NCBI GenBank assembly: GCA_029251375.1
Contig: JAQXDL010000044.1
Location: forward strand, 186,001-250,000
Reading direction: 5' to 3'
DNA length: 64,000 nt
Source of the DNA: Pseudomonadales bacterium
Lineage (GTDB): Bacteria; Pseudomonadota; Gammaproteobacteria; Pseudomonadales; Azotimanducaceae
The notes beneath the pieces are model-generated. The model was not told the DNA's origin. It saw nothing but the letters and a program-made list of their open reading frames with translations, and ran no database searches. Shown one piece after another: positions 1 through 8,643 of the stretch; positions within the stretch are counted from its first letter, which is position 1; each line of letters begins with the position of its first letter. A program made the position numbers and the translations under genes.

Positions 1-1730
1 CCGGTTTCAACAATTTGACCATTTTCAATCACAAAAATGTGATCTGCAGCCGCAATGGTCGACAGTCGGTGGGCGATTAATATCGTTGTGTGTCCGGTCG
101 AAACGTTATCGATTGCATTCATAATGCTACGCTCAGAAACAGAGTCGAGAGATGAGGTTGCCTCGTCGAAAACTAAAAAGGTGGGGTTCTTGAGGATGGT
201 TCTCGCAATAGCAACTCGCTGTTTCTCTCCGCCGGAGAGTTTCAAGCCACGTTCACCTACAACGGTTTCGAGCCCCTCTGGTAATCGTTCCAATAGGTCC
301 CCTAGGTTGGCGAGCTTGGCCGCTGCGATAACTTGTTCGGTCGTTGAGTTGAGATCACCGTATTGAATGTTGTCGAATAGGGATGAGTTAAACAACGTGG
401 CGTCCTGGGGCACAATGCCTAGCGCGGATCGAAGTTGATCGAGTTTTATCTGTTTGATGCTGTGACCATCAATCAAAATGTCGCCGGCGTCCACGTTATA
501 CATGCGAAACAGTAGGCGCGCTATCGTCGATTTGCCACCTCCGCTTGGACCAACAAAGGCGACCCTTTGACCAGGTTTGATAGTAAAGCTCATGTCTCGC
601 AGTATGTCTCGTTGCTTATCGTAGCTAAAGCCGACCTGTTTGAACTCGATTTCGCCCCTGTTCAATTCGACGTCCACGGCGGTGTTGCTGTCTACAATTT
701 GAGACTGTGTATTCAAAATTTCGAACATGCGTTCAACATCTGTAAAACATCGTTTTAGTTCTCGGTAGATCCCACCCAGTTGGTTTAGCGGCACAAATAC
801 CTGTACGGCAAAGGCATTGATCGCGACCAGATCACCGATTGTTAGCTCGCCATCAAGTACCTGCATTGCAGCCAAGAGCATCATGCCGAACATGCCTGCA
901 TGGACAAAAAACGACTGTCCAGCATTTAAGCCTGCCAGCGAATATCGATTGCGACGTCGGGCGGACTCCCAAATCTCTAGATCTTCGTCGTACCGCAACG
1001 CTTCATTTTCCTCGTTGCCAAAATATTTAACTGTTTCATAGTTGATAAGACTATCCACCGCGCGGGTGCCGGCTCTTGAATTTGCGTCGTTTGACTCGCG
1101 GATAAAAGGTGTTCGCCAGGTGGTTACTTTAACGGTGTAGGTTGCGTAGAAAATCACGGCGATTAAGATAATAGCCGCATAGGACCAGTGGTAAGTGGTC
1201 AATAGGACGATAGTGACTCCGCCCACACCGAGGAACATATTCAAAATTTGGAAGGTGAGTATGCGTAGCAATGCGGCAATCGCGCTGACGCCTCGATCCA
1301 TATCACGGGTAATACCACCGGTGCGTCGGGTGAGGTGATACTCTAAATCCAACTGATGTAAATGTTTGATGAGTTTCAACGAAACACGGCGCATTGCGCG
1401 TACTGTCACAGTTCCGTAGATCGCGAGGGTTAATTCTCTTAGTGCAACACTGGCGAATCGTATGAAGGCGTAGGCAGCAACCAAGGCAAGGGGCAGTGCC
1501 ACAATCTGAGCCTGGTCGCCAGAAAGTCCATCAACAAGGGCTTTGAGAATAAACGGTAGTGTCAATGTCGCTGCAGTTACAGCCACCAAAATCGATAGCG
1601 CGCCGAGAATACGATAACGATATTCCGAGAAGAAGGGCATGAGTAAGGCCAACGTTGTCCAATCTTTCTCAGCAAGAAAGACGTTGGCAAAAACGCTCGT
1701 TTTAAAAATTGATTTTGATGGCTGCTTCAA
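1..1730 (-). CDS. ATM1/HMT-type ABC exporter, ATPase fused to permease (3' end off window)
   Basis: The reverse strand encodes a half-transporter with an N-terminal six-helix permease and a C-terminal ATPase; the last residues lie beyond the left edge. Visible in the ATPase are Walker A (GPSGGGKST, near 530-556), the signature LSGGEKQR (near 215-240), Walker B (FLVFDEATSSLD, near 150-180) and the H-loop AHRLST (near 60-75). The permease carries NYETVKYFGNE, a hallmark of the ATM1/ABCB6/ABCB7 group, which exports glutathione-linked metal or sulphur compounds across the inner membrane. The substrate here is inferred. The start is uncertain. The frame is open to 1760 and the only in-frame ATG is at 1640, right at the first membrane segment; a TTG at 1730 gives the short cytoplasmic lead usual in the family. 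Confidence 0.88.
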   Translation of the reverse strand, partial: MKQPSKSIFKTSVFANVFLAEKDWTTLALLMPFFSEYRYRILGALSILVAVTAATLTLPFILKALVDGLSGDQAQIVALPLALVAAYAFIRFASVALRELTLAIYGTVTVRAMRRVSLKLIKHLHQLDLEYHLTRRTGGITRDMDRGVSAIAALLRILTFQILNMFLGVGGVTIVLLTTYHWSYAAIILIAVIFYATYTVKVTTWRTPFIRESNDANSRAGTRAVDSLINYETVKYFGNEENEALRYDEDLEIWESARRRNRYSLAGLNAGQSFFVHAGMFGMMLLAAMQVLDGELTIGDLVAINAFAVQVFVPLNQLGGIYRELKRCFTDVERMFEILNTQSQIVDSNTAVDVELNRGEIEFKQVGFSYDKQRDILRDMSFTIKPGQRVAFVGPSGGGKSTIARLLFRMYNVDAGDILIDGHSIKQIKLDQLRSALGIVPQDATLFNSSLFDNIQYGDLNSTTEQVIAAAKLANLGDLLERLPEGLETVVGERGLKLSGGEKQRVAIARTILKNPTFLVFDEATSSLDSVSERSIMNAIDNVSTGHTTILIAHRLSTIAAADHIFVIENGQIVET

Positions 1731-2021
1731 AATAGGAATATCCAGTTGTGGAAGGCGCGCTTATGGGCATTGAGCATTAACTTAAAGCGCGCTACGGGTG
1801 AGGTCAAATACATCGTTCGGCAATCCGTAAACCAACTAGGCACAGTTATAAGGGTTTACTTTGCATCCGGCCAATCAACTCTTCACATCAGTTGTACGTG
1901 CTACCAGATTGGCTGGTTCAATGACAGGTGAACATCTCGTTAGGATTTGCTTTAATTCGTCGCGAATAAAATTTTCGCTCGATCAGTTTTGACTGCTCGG
2001 AGCGTGTTACAGGGGAAAGAA

Positions 2022-3623
2022 ATGTCGGAAGTTCAAGAAGTAGACGCAGTCATCGTCGGCGCCGGTTTTGCCGGTATGTATATGCAATATAGGCTCCTTG
2101 ATGAGGGTTTATCCGTTCAGGGTTTCGAGACGGGCGACAATGTCGGTGGTACCTGGTACTGGAATCGCTACCCCGGTGCTCGTTGCGATGTTGAGAGTAT
2201 GGATTATTCGTACCAGTTTTCAGATGACCTGCAACAGGAATGGGAATGGTCAGAGCGATACGCGCCTCAGCCAGAGATTCTTACCTACGCCAGTCACGTC
2301 GCTGACAAGTTCAACCTGCGTGACAACATTAAGTTTAATACACGGGTTAAGCAGGCATTATTTGATGAAACATTGAATAAATGGCGGATCACTACCGATC
2401 AAGGTGACGAAGTTATTGCGACCTACTGCATTATGGCAACGGGCTGTTTGTCGTCGACCAACCTACCCAAATTTGATGGTTTAGATAGTTTTGAAGGTGA
2501 TTGGTACCACACAGGTCTGTGGCCACATGCAGGTGTCGACTTTACCGGAAAGCGAGTTGCTGTTGTCGGCACAGGCTCTTCAGCCATTCAATCGATCCCG
2601 GTCATCGCCGAGCAAGCGGGGCACTTAACCGTATTCCAACGGACAGCAAATTTTTCGATTCCGGCTCACAACGGCCCATTAGCGCCTGAGTATATCGCGC
2701 AAGTAAAAGGTAATTACGCGCAGATTAGGGCGGAAAACAACGATACAGCCGTTGGCTTCGGGGCGCGTTGGGCAAGGAATGATGACTCAGTCTTTGACGC
2801 CGATGAAGATGAGCGTAAGCGTATGTTTGAAGAAACTTGGGCGCGGGGTGGTTTTCAGTTTATGAGTGCGTTCGGTGATTTGGGTTTAGACACGAATGCG
2901 AACGAAATTGCCGCAGACTTTGTTAGAGATAAAATACGCGGGATTGTCAAAGATGCTAAAACCGCTGAGCTTTTATCCCCTAAACAAGTGCTTGGATGCA
3001 AACGCCTTTGTGTTGATACCGGCTATTTCGAGACCTATAACAGAGATAATGTTGAGCTCGTTAGCGTCAAAGATCATCCAATTGAACGTATTACGCCAAA
3101 AGGTCTCATTACAAACGGTGAAGAGTACTGTTTTGACATTATTGTGTTTGCGACAGGGTTTGACGCGATGACTGGCAGTTTGCTGAGTATCGATACACGT
3201 GGCAGGGACGGTCTGAAATTGAAAGATAAGTGGGAAGCGGGCCCGCGTACTTTTCTTGGGCTGCAAAGTCATGGCTTCCCGAACCTTTTCACCATTTCTG
3301 GGCCTGGTAGTCCCTCAGTGCTCACAAATATGATTGTCAGCATTGAGCAACATGTTAACTGGATTGCCCGATGTATCCTGTTCATGCGAATGAATCATAA
3401 ATATGTGATTGAAGCAGATCTTGAGGCGGAAAATGAGTGGGTAGAGCATACCAACGATCTAGGTAACGGTACCTTGTACCCTTCCTGTAATTCTTGGTAC
3501 CTAGGTGCCAACATTCCTGGCAAGCCGAGGGTGTTCATGCCCTACGTTGGTGGTTTTCAAGTTTATTCGCAGAAGTGTGAAGAGGTTGCCAACACCGGCT
3601 ATCGGGGGTTTGAAATTCGTTAA
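2022..3623 (+). CDS. Baeyer-Villiger monooxygenase (FAD/NADPH flavoprotein)
   Basis: This 533-residue flavoprotein should insert an oxygen atom next to a ketone carbonyl, giving an ester or lactone, using NADPH, FAD and O2 in the cytosol. The first dinucleotide-binding loop GAGFAG lies at residues 13-18. The Baeyer-Villiger fingerprint F-x-G-x-x-x-H-x-x-x-W-P is complete at 157-168. A second Rossmann loop, VVGTGSSA, starts near 181. Length matches cyclohexanone monooxygenase-like enzymes. The ATG at 2022 follows AGGGGAAAG at a good distance and is preferred over an upstream TTG at 1989. The gene stands alone and ends at a strong terminator. Substrate (cyclic, linear or steroid ketone) cannot be read from the sequence; with CYP153 and several hydrolases in the window, a role in hydrocarbon or ketone breakdown is a reasonable inference. 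Confidence 0.93.
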   Translation: MSEVQEVDAVIVGAGFAGMYMQYRLLDEGLSVQGFETGDNVGGTWYWNRYPGARCDVESMDYSYQFSDDLQQEWEWSERYAPQPEILTYASHVADKFNLRDNIKFNTRVKQALFDETLNKWRITTDQGDEVIATYCIMATGCLSSTNLPKFDGLDSFEGDWYHTGLWPHAGVDFTGKRVAVVGTGSSAIQSIPVIAEQAGHLTVFQRTANFSIPAHNGPLAPEYIAQVKGNYAQIRAENNDTAVGFGARWARNDDSVFDADEDERKRMFEETWARGGFQFMSAFGDLGLDTNANEIAADFVRDKIRGIVKDAKTAELLSPKQVLGCKRLCVDTGYFETYNRDNVELVSVKDHPIERITPKGLITNGEEYCFDIIVFATGFDAMTGSLLSIDTRGRDGLKLKDKWEAGPRTFLGLQSHGFPNLFTISGPGSPSVLTNMIVSIEQHVNWIARCILFMRMNHKYVIEADLEAENEWVEHTNDLGNGTLYPSCNSWYLGANIPGKPRVFMPYVGGFQVYSQKCEEVANTGYRGFEIR

Positions 3624-3692
3624 CGGTTTGCCACCTGCATAGGTTAGCTAAAAAGTGCTAAGGCGTGATTTTGTAGTGCCGCGATCGAAATG

Positions 3693-3724
3693 AAAAAGGC
3701 CAATCTGGATAGATTGGCCTTTTT
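3693..3724. terminator. Strong bidirectional terminator between BVMO and ppa
   Basis: Perfect 14-bp inverted repeat AAAAAGGCCAATCT with a GGAT loop; the A run becomes a T run on either strand. It separates the convergent BVMO gene and inorganic pyrophosphatase gene and should stop transcription from both sides. Confidence 0.92.
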
Positions 3725-3785
3725 GTTTGGGTCGTTTATCTTGGTGACGACTTTATGTCTCTTTTGCCGTGTGGTTATAAAAAGA

Positions 3786-4316
3786 TTATTTCTTCGCGCC
3801 TCGCTCCATTGCCTCGCGAATTAATCTCTTGGCCTCTTCAGCGTCTCCCCAACCTTCGATTTTTACCCATTTGCCTGGTTCTAGGTCTTTGTAGTGCTCG
3901 AAGAAATGTTCGATCTGATGCAAAGTGATTTCTGGCAGATCGGTATGATTTTTAACATTGTCATATCGACGTGTCAGCTTGGATGTTGGTACGGCAACAA
4001 TTTTTTCATCGCCGCCGGCTTCATCGGACATCTTTAATACGCCGATCGGGCGACAATTTATAACAGCGGCAGGTGTGATTGCTCGAGTGCTGGCGACGAT
4101 TACGTCGACAGGGTCGCCATCGTCAGACAAGGTATTTGGCACGAAGCCATAGTTACCAGGGTAACGCATCGAGGTATACAAATAGCGATCTACGAAGAGT
4201 GCGCCTGAGGCCTTGTCCATTTCATATTTGATCGGCTCGCCGCCTACAGGTACTTCAATAATGACGTTGATGTCGTTAGGGGCATCTGTGCCAGCGGGTA
4301 TTGCGTCGAGATTCAT
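3786..4316 (-). CDS. ppa: Inorganic pyrophosphatase, family I
   Basis: This 176-residue soluble enzyme hydrolyses pyrophosphate to two phosphates and pulls nucleic-acid, protein and acyl-CoA synthesis forward. The family I metal-binding signature DGDPVDV is at residues 67-72 (starting with D66), and the substrate-loop region around the GEPIKYE segment near residue 26 is present. Length matches the bacterial hexameric enzyme. It is a single gene with a long 5' leader region of about 400 bp shared with the divergent MFS gene at 4726. Confidence 0.97.
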   Translation of the reverse strand: MNLDAIPAGTDAPNDINVIIEVPVGGEPIKYEMDKASGALFVDRYLYTSMRYPGNYGFVPNTLSDDGDPVDVIVASTRAITPAAVINCRPIGVLKMSDEAGGDEKIVAVPTSKLTRRYDNVKNHTDLPEITLHQIEHFFEHYKDLEPGKWVKIEGWGDAEEAKRLIREAMERGAKK

Positions 4317-4725
4317 ATAGATTCCGGGGTTTAGTTAAAAAATTAAAGTAAAAATGAGATGTAAATTATTTTATTCACAATAAATGGCGCGCATTATTGT
4401 GATCGGCAGAGGCGAAATCAAGTCCGATTTGCAATTCACTTGTAAGGTTATGCGCCTCTGGGCTAGTTTCTTGCTGTTTCACCCATCTGCATTGGGCTAG
4501 TGCATTGGTACATCGAATTATTTGGTTTGATATTGACGCTTTAGGGCATGATCATCTGCGCTGACTTGCGTATGATCGGGCGTTTTCTGCTGCTGCCTTG
4601 CTAAAGACAGGTGCCGCTCGCGGTTACCGTAATCATATCAACGGACAATTGGACGGTTATTTGAAACCACTGCGTAATCCCCATCACTGTGCTGGCGCAG
4701 CTGAGCCTGAAGCGAAAAACAAACG
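4317..4725. promoter_or_regulatory. 409-bp divergent intergenic region between ppa and MFS gene
   Basis: No supportable gene was found. The region must hold promoters for the leftward ppa and the rightward MFS gene. It contains an 8-bp inverted repeat, CAGAGGCG at 4407-4414 and CGCCTCTG at 4453-4460, enclosing a smaller AAATC/GATTT hairpin, so a structured leader is possible. No riboswitch class was recognised. Confidence 0.4.
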
Positions 4726-6030
4726 ATGTTGAAGCTATCTCCTACATGGCCTTTTAATCCTGCCAAAGTGTCATTCTTTTATGGTTGGGTTATCTGGATT
4801 TTTAGCACCCTTGGATTCCTGTTTAGCATTCCCGGCCAAACAATGGGTATGGCGGTCTTCACCGATGCTTTCATTGATAGGCTTGGCATGTCACGGACCG
4901 AACTCTCTATGGCCTATCTTTGTGGCACGGTCGGCTCATCGTTGTTTTTGACGCGGGCTGGCAGGCTCTACGATATATATGGCGGCCGCATCATGATTAC
5001 CTTCGCGAGCTTGGTGTTGGGTTTGATGGTGCTGTTCCTAAGTTTTGTCGACGTGATGGCTAATTTATTGGGCGGCGGTGCATTCGTGCTCATGCTAATT
5101 GGGTATTTTGGGGTTAGATTCTCTGGCCAGGGTGTGCTGACAAGTTGTTCTCGTAACGTTTTGCTGCACTGGTTCGTTAAGCGGCGTGGCCTTGTGACCG
5201 GTGTGCGCGGTATTTTCGTTTCCTTTGGCTTCTCCATTGCACCCCTGTTAGTTGCATGGCTTATGTTGAGTGTGGGTTGGCGCGGTGCACTGTGGACCAT
5301 GGCGGCAATTGTCGGCATCGGTTTCTGCTTGTTATCGCTGGTGTTTATCAGGGATAAACCCGAATCGATCGGGCTGTTGCCGGACGGCGAGCAACCGTTG
5401 CCAGATAGTGAAGCGAGTGCAGTTGCGGTCGAGCATAAAAACAAGACGCTGGCCGAGGCAAGGCGAGATCCCATTTTTTGGATCTACAGTGCCAGCTTAG
5501 GGATGCATGCGCTATTTGGTACCGCATTGACGTTTCATGTCGTTTCAATATTTGAGGAAGCAGGCCGATCGAAAACAGAAGCGTTTGGCTATTTCCTTCC
5601 GTCAGCAGTTTTCTCCACCGTGATGAATCTATTCGCCAGTTGGTTGGTTGATCAGCATCGGCTAAAACCTTTTCTCATCAGCATGTTGGTGCTGTTCCTT
5701 GTAGGCGCATACGGTTTGCTGAATTTGGACAGTGTTTGGGGCTTTTGGTTACTGGCCGCAGGCTTTGGCGCCGGTGGCGGCCTGTGGGGCGTGATTTCGA
5801 ATCTTGCTTATATTCGACTTTATGGTCCACTGAACTTGGGTGCCATTTCAGGTTTGAATACCTCGTTGACGGTATTCCTGAGTGCCGTTGGACCTGCTGC
5901 ATTTAGCCTTGCCTTGGACTTTTCCGGGGACTATCAATTAGCGATAAAGGTTTGCATGGCTATGTTGGTGATGTTGCTTTTGACTGCGCTGTTACTTAAG
6001 CAAGATGAACTGGCTGAATTAGCCTACTGA
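4726..6030 (+). CDS. MFS transporter, oxalate/formate antiporter-like
   Basis: This 434-residue inner-membrane protein has about twelve hydrophobic segments in two blocks, separated by a polar loop near residues 205-240 rich in Glu, Lys and Pro. The N-terminal FYGWVIW segment and the RAGRLYDIYGGR loop between helices 2 and 3 resemble the oxalate/formate antiporter group of the major facilitator superfamily, which carries small carboxylates. Substrate is not known. It is a single gene, convergent with the methyltransferase at 6095; no terminator-like hairpin is seen in the 64-bp gap. Confidence 0.85.
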   Translation: MLKLSPTWPFNPAKVSFFYGWVIWIFSTLGFLFSIPGQTMGMAVFTDAFIDRLGMSRTELSMAYLCGTVGSSLFLTRAGRLYDIYGGRIMITFASLVLGLMVLFLSFVDVMANLLGGGAFVLMLIGYFGVRFSGQGVLTSCSRNVLLHWFVKRRGLVTGVRGIFVSFGFSIAPLLVAWLMLSVGWRGALWTMAAIVGIGFCLLSLVFIRDKPESIGLLPDGEQPLPDSEASAVAVEHKNKTLAEARRDPIFWIYSASLGMHALFGTALTFHVVSIFEEAGRSKTEAFGYFLPSAVFSTVMNLFASWLVDQHRLKPFLISMLVLFLVGAYGLLNLDSVWGFWLLAAGFGAGGGLWGVISNLAYIRLYGPLNLGAISGLNTSLTVFLSAVGPAAFSLALDFSGDYQLAIKVCMAMLVMLLLTALLLKQDELAELAY

Positions 6031-6094
6031 TTATCGCACCAGACGTCCTTAAACGAAGTGCGGCTCGGATTTACGCCGACGCCTCGTCAACTGT

Positions 6095-6838
6095 TCAGAA
6101 TAGTTGTTTAACACTAAAGTTGGGTTTTGGGCTTCGGTTAGACTGAAAGCCATCGATCAATTTGGCGACGTCGGGCCGCGATTTCTTCGCATCAATTTTA
6201 AGCTTTGAAAGCACCACTATTGCGTTAGCGAACTGTGGTGTCCTAAACAGTAGGCCGGTGGCATAGTCAGTTTGATGTTGTTTTGCAACTAACATTGCTG
6301 CTTTGGTCGACAAATGATTCTGAACTATGAGCCCGCGGCGACTAAGTCTGCTATGCAGACGATCCATCCATATTTTGTTCACCGCAAACGGTCGTTCAGG
6401 ATCATTTGGTGCATCAACAAAAAGGTCGTCAACAACTATGTCAAATTTTTTCTTTGAATGTTTTATCCAATCGAATGCGTCCGCTTCAATAAGTTCAAGG
6501 TTAGGGTAGTTGAGTTTGAAGAAGCGTTTCGCCACTTTTATGTGCATTGGATCATATTCAACACCAATGATTGCCTTGGGCCTCGTCAGTTTTTGTAACT
6601 GGTGAATAGCTGTTCCGCCGCCGACCCCTAACATGAGCACACTGTTTGGATTGCGCTGTAGATTGGTTGCATAAAACAAAGCCGGAATGCTCAATAGGTC
6701 CCACATCGCACCAGTGAAGACATGCTTGGGATTGTACTGAGAATGAAAAGCGTGATTGGTATAGAGGCGTAGTGAGCTGCCGGCTGTCCTTACCTCGTAT
6801 TGCGTATTGCCTTTTTTTGTTGACCATAAAAGTGCCAT
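6095..6838 (-). CDS. Spermidine synthase-like SAM-fold protein
   Basis: This 247-residue cytosolic protein has the class I methyltransferase/polyamine synthase core. The glycine motif LGVGGGTA lies near residue 75, an acidic strand-2 end GVEYDP follows about 25 residues later, and VVDDLF matches the spermidine synthase active-site strand. It lacks the N-terminal beta-sheet domain of true spermidine synthases, so a methyltransferase or unknown aminopropyl role is equally possible. The start is 3 bp after the stop of the PNPOx-like gene upstream, so the two form an operon. Confidence 0.75.
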   Translation of the reverse strand: MALLWSTKKGNTQYEVRTAGSSLRLYTNHAFHSQYNPKHVFTGAMWDLLSIPALFYATNLQRNPNSVLMLGVGGGTAIHQLQKLTRPKAIIGVEYDPMHIKVAKRFFKLNYPNLELIEADAFDWIKHSKKKFDIVVDDLFVDAPNDPERPFAVNKIWMDRLHSRLSRRGLIVQNHLSTKAAMLVAKQHQTDYATGLLFRTPQFANAIVVLSKLKIDAKKSRPDVAKLIDGFQSNRSPKPNFSVKQLF

Positions 6839-6841
6839 TAA

Positions 6842-7384
6842 TTACTCGATAATGCCTGTCTCAAAACCATCAAGGCTGGTTTGATTCTTTTTTTGCCAGT
6901 AGGTTTCGATGCCAGCCGGTCTTTGCTTTGTCGCCCATTTTTTCAAGGTGTCCCGTTCTGATTCAAAGGCCATATGCGGCACCGCAAAGCCGCAGGATGT
7001 TTGTACCATCTCGATATCCATTTCGTAGATTTGACGCGCCCCGGTTGTCTCGGGGAACTGAAGTATCCTCGTTTGCCACTGCGGATCACGGGGGTGGATG
7101 GTCTTTGCTGTGCCGTACAGGCGCAAAATAAGGGGCTGCTTGTCGTATGAACAAAACATGACGGTCATGCGATTGACTCGTTGAAGGTGTGCAGCGGTTT
7201 CGTTGCCACTGCCGGTGAGATTCAACCATAGTAGTTTGTTTGGCCCGAGCACCTTTAAACTATCGCGACCTTTCGGAGAGAGATTAACGCGGCCTGATTC
7301 GGCAGCCGTGCCAACGAAAAATAAATGCTGCGCTGCGATGAATTCGATCTGCTTGTCGTCAAGTTCAGAGTATTGCATAGACAT
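6842..7384 (-). CDS. Pyridoxamine 5'-phosphate oxidase-family flavoprotein
   Basis: This 180-residue protein has the split-barrel flavin-binding fold: an early FVGTAAESGRVNLSPKG strand-turn-strand, then a WLNLTGSGNETAAH segment, typical of small PNPOx-family proteins that bind FMN or F420. The exact substrate is unknown. The open frame extends back to 7606 and overlaps the opposite gene, but ATG at 7384 has an AGAGAG ribosome site just upstream and begins where family similarity begins, so that start is chosen. It is the first gene of a two-gene operon with the spermidine synthase-like gene and is divergent from the dehalogenase gene. Confidence 0.8.
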   Translation of the reverse strand: MSMQYSELDDKQIEFIAAQHLFFVGTAAESGRVNLSPKGRDSLKVLGPNKLLWLNLTGSGNETAAHLQRVNRMTVMFCSYDKQPLILRLYGTAKTIHPRDPQWQTRILQFPETTGARQIYEMDIEMVQTSCGFAVPHMAFESERDTLKKWATKQRPAGIETYWQKKNQTSLDGFETGIIE

Positions 7385-7539
7385 AAACGATCTCTCTTTG
7401 CCGAAGTAATGTATGTCGTGAGAATCGATGATAAAGATAGACAGTTTAGCGAGTTGTTCATTACAATTCTTGCAGATTATGTTGTTTAAAACGCAGTCCC
7501 TATTTATTTTTAGATACGAAACTGAGGTTGTTAGAAGCC

Positions 7540-8505
7540 ATGACAGACGCAGCGAGAACACCGGATAGCAACTTTGCCGACTTGGAAGATTTTGCCTATA
7601 CGCCAAATTACCATCAGTGGCATGATCTTCGTATGCACTATATTGATGAAGGCCCCAAAGATGGACCTGTCATGTTGCTGCTGCATGGTATGCCAACATG
7701 GAGTTATCTGTATCGACACATGATTCCGTTGCTTGTTGATGCGGGCTATCGTTGTATCGCGCCAGATCATATGGGCTTTGGCCGATCTGATAAACCCAAC
7801 GATGTGCATTGGTTCACAATTGCGCGGCATACCGAAGTGTTAACCAGCCTAATCGTCGAATTGGATCTACAAGACATTACTTTATTGTGTCAGGACTGGG
7901 GTGGACCGATTGGCCTGGCGCAAGCCGCAACTATGCCCGACCGTTTCAGTCGGCTGACCATTATGAACACCTGGCTGCACCATGAAGAGTTTCAGTACAG
8001 TGAGGCAATCAGAAACTGGAACCAAAATTGGAAGGAAAATGGTTTGTTTTGCCGCGAGAAACCAGATGTCGGCATATTACTGGTTCTCAGCGCGGGATTG
8101 ATTGGCACAGACGTGATGGTGCCAACCTTAGTTGAGAATAAAAAACCGGACCTCGAAGGCGAAGCGGCCAATATGTATCGTGGCTTCTCTGTGCCTTTTC
8201 GCGGTCTTGACGATGCTGCTTACAATGGTCTGCGGTGCTTCCCCTTATCCATACCGTTTGATAATTATTTGGGGGGTAACGGTCCCGCTCAAACAGTTCA
8301 TTACGAAACACTACTGAAGTGGCAAAAACCCGTACACTTTATTTGGGGTTGCAGTGATGATGTGTTCACCGAAGAATGGGGTCGTAAATGGGCAGGGCAG
8401 ATGAATGCGAGCTTCGATGGCATCGCCTCGGCGGGTCATTTTTTACAAAACAGCCACGGTCCAGAAGTTGTTGAATGCCTGCTTAAAAGGATTGCGGCCG
8501 AATGA
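7540..8505 (+). CDS. Haloalkane dehalogenase-like alpha/beta hydrolase
   Basis: This 321-residue alpha/beta hydrolase should cleave a carbon-halogen bond, giving alcohol and halide. Seen in order: oxyanion motif HGMPTW near residue 49; the nucleophile elbow CQDWGGP with Asp119 followed by Trp, the halide-binding arrangement of haloalkane dehalogenases; a helical cap; an acid in WGCSDD; and catalytic His in SAGHFLQ. The Asp-nucleophile pattern excludes ordinary serine esterases; epoxide hydrolases share Asp but usually lack this Trp and have cap tyrosines. ATG at 7540 is preferred to TTG at 7528. It is a single gene, divergent from the PNPOx operon. Confidence 0.85.
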   Translation: MTDAARTPDSNFADLEDFAYTPNYHQWHDLRMHYIDEGPKDGPVMLLLHGMPTWSYLYRHMIPLLVDAGYRCIAPDHMGFGRSDKPNDVHWFTIARHTEVLTSLIVELDLQDITLLCQDWGGPIGLAQAATMPDRFSRLTIMNTWLHHEEFQYSEAIRNWNQNWKENGLFCREKPDVGILLVLSAGLIGTDVMVPTLVENKKPDLEGEAANMYRGFSVPFRGLDDAAYNGLRCFPLSIPFDNYLGGNGPAQTVHYETLLKWQKPVHFIWGCSDDVFTEEWGRKWAGQMNASFDGIASAGHFLQNSHGPEVVECLLKRIAAE

Positions 8506-8643
8506 ACGCAAGTAGCAGTTGGCTGGTCTGGCGCGCGGCGTTGAAGACGAGGCCAGTCAGTGAACGCGATAAGGCAATTTAAGGATGGTGTCGGACGTAT
8601 TTCTTTGATGCCAATGCGTTGATGCAAGGGCTTAGCAATATGT

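Noticed and set aside
4968-5474. 168-codon reverse frame inside the MFS gene
   Set aside because: It lies wholly inside a convincing MFS gene and its Ser/Thr/Pro-rich composition is what antisense of membrane helices gives.
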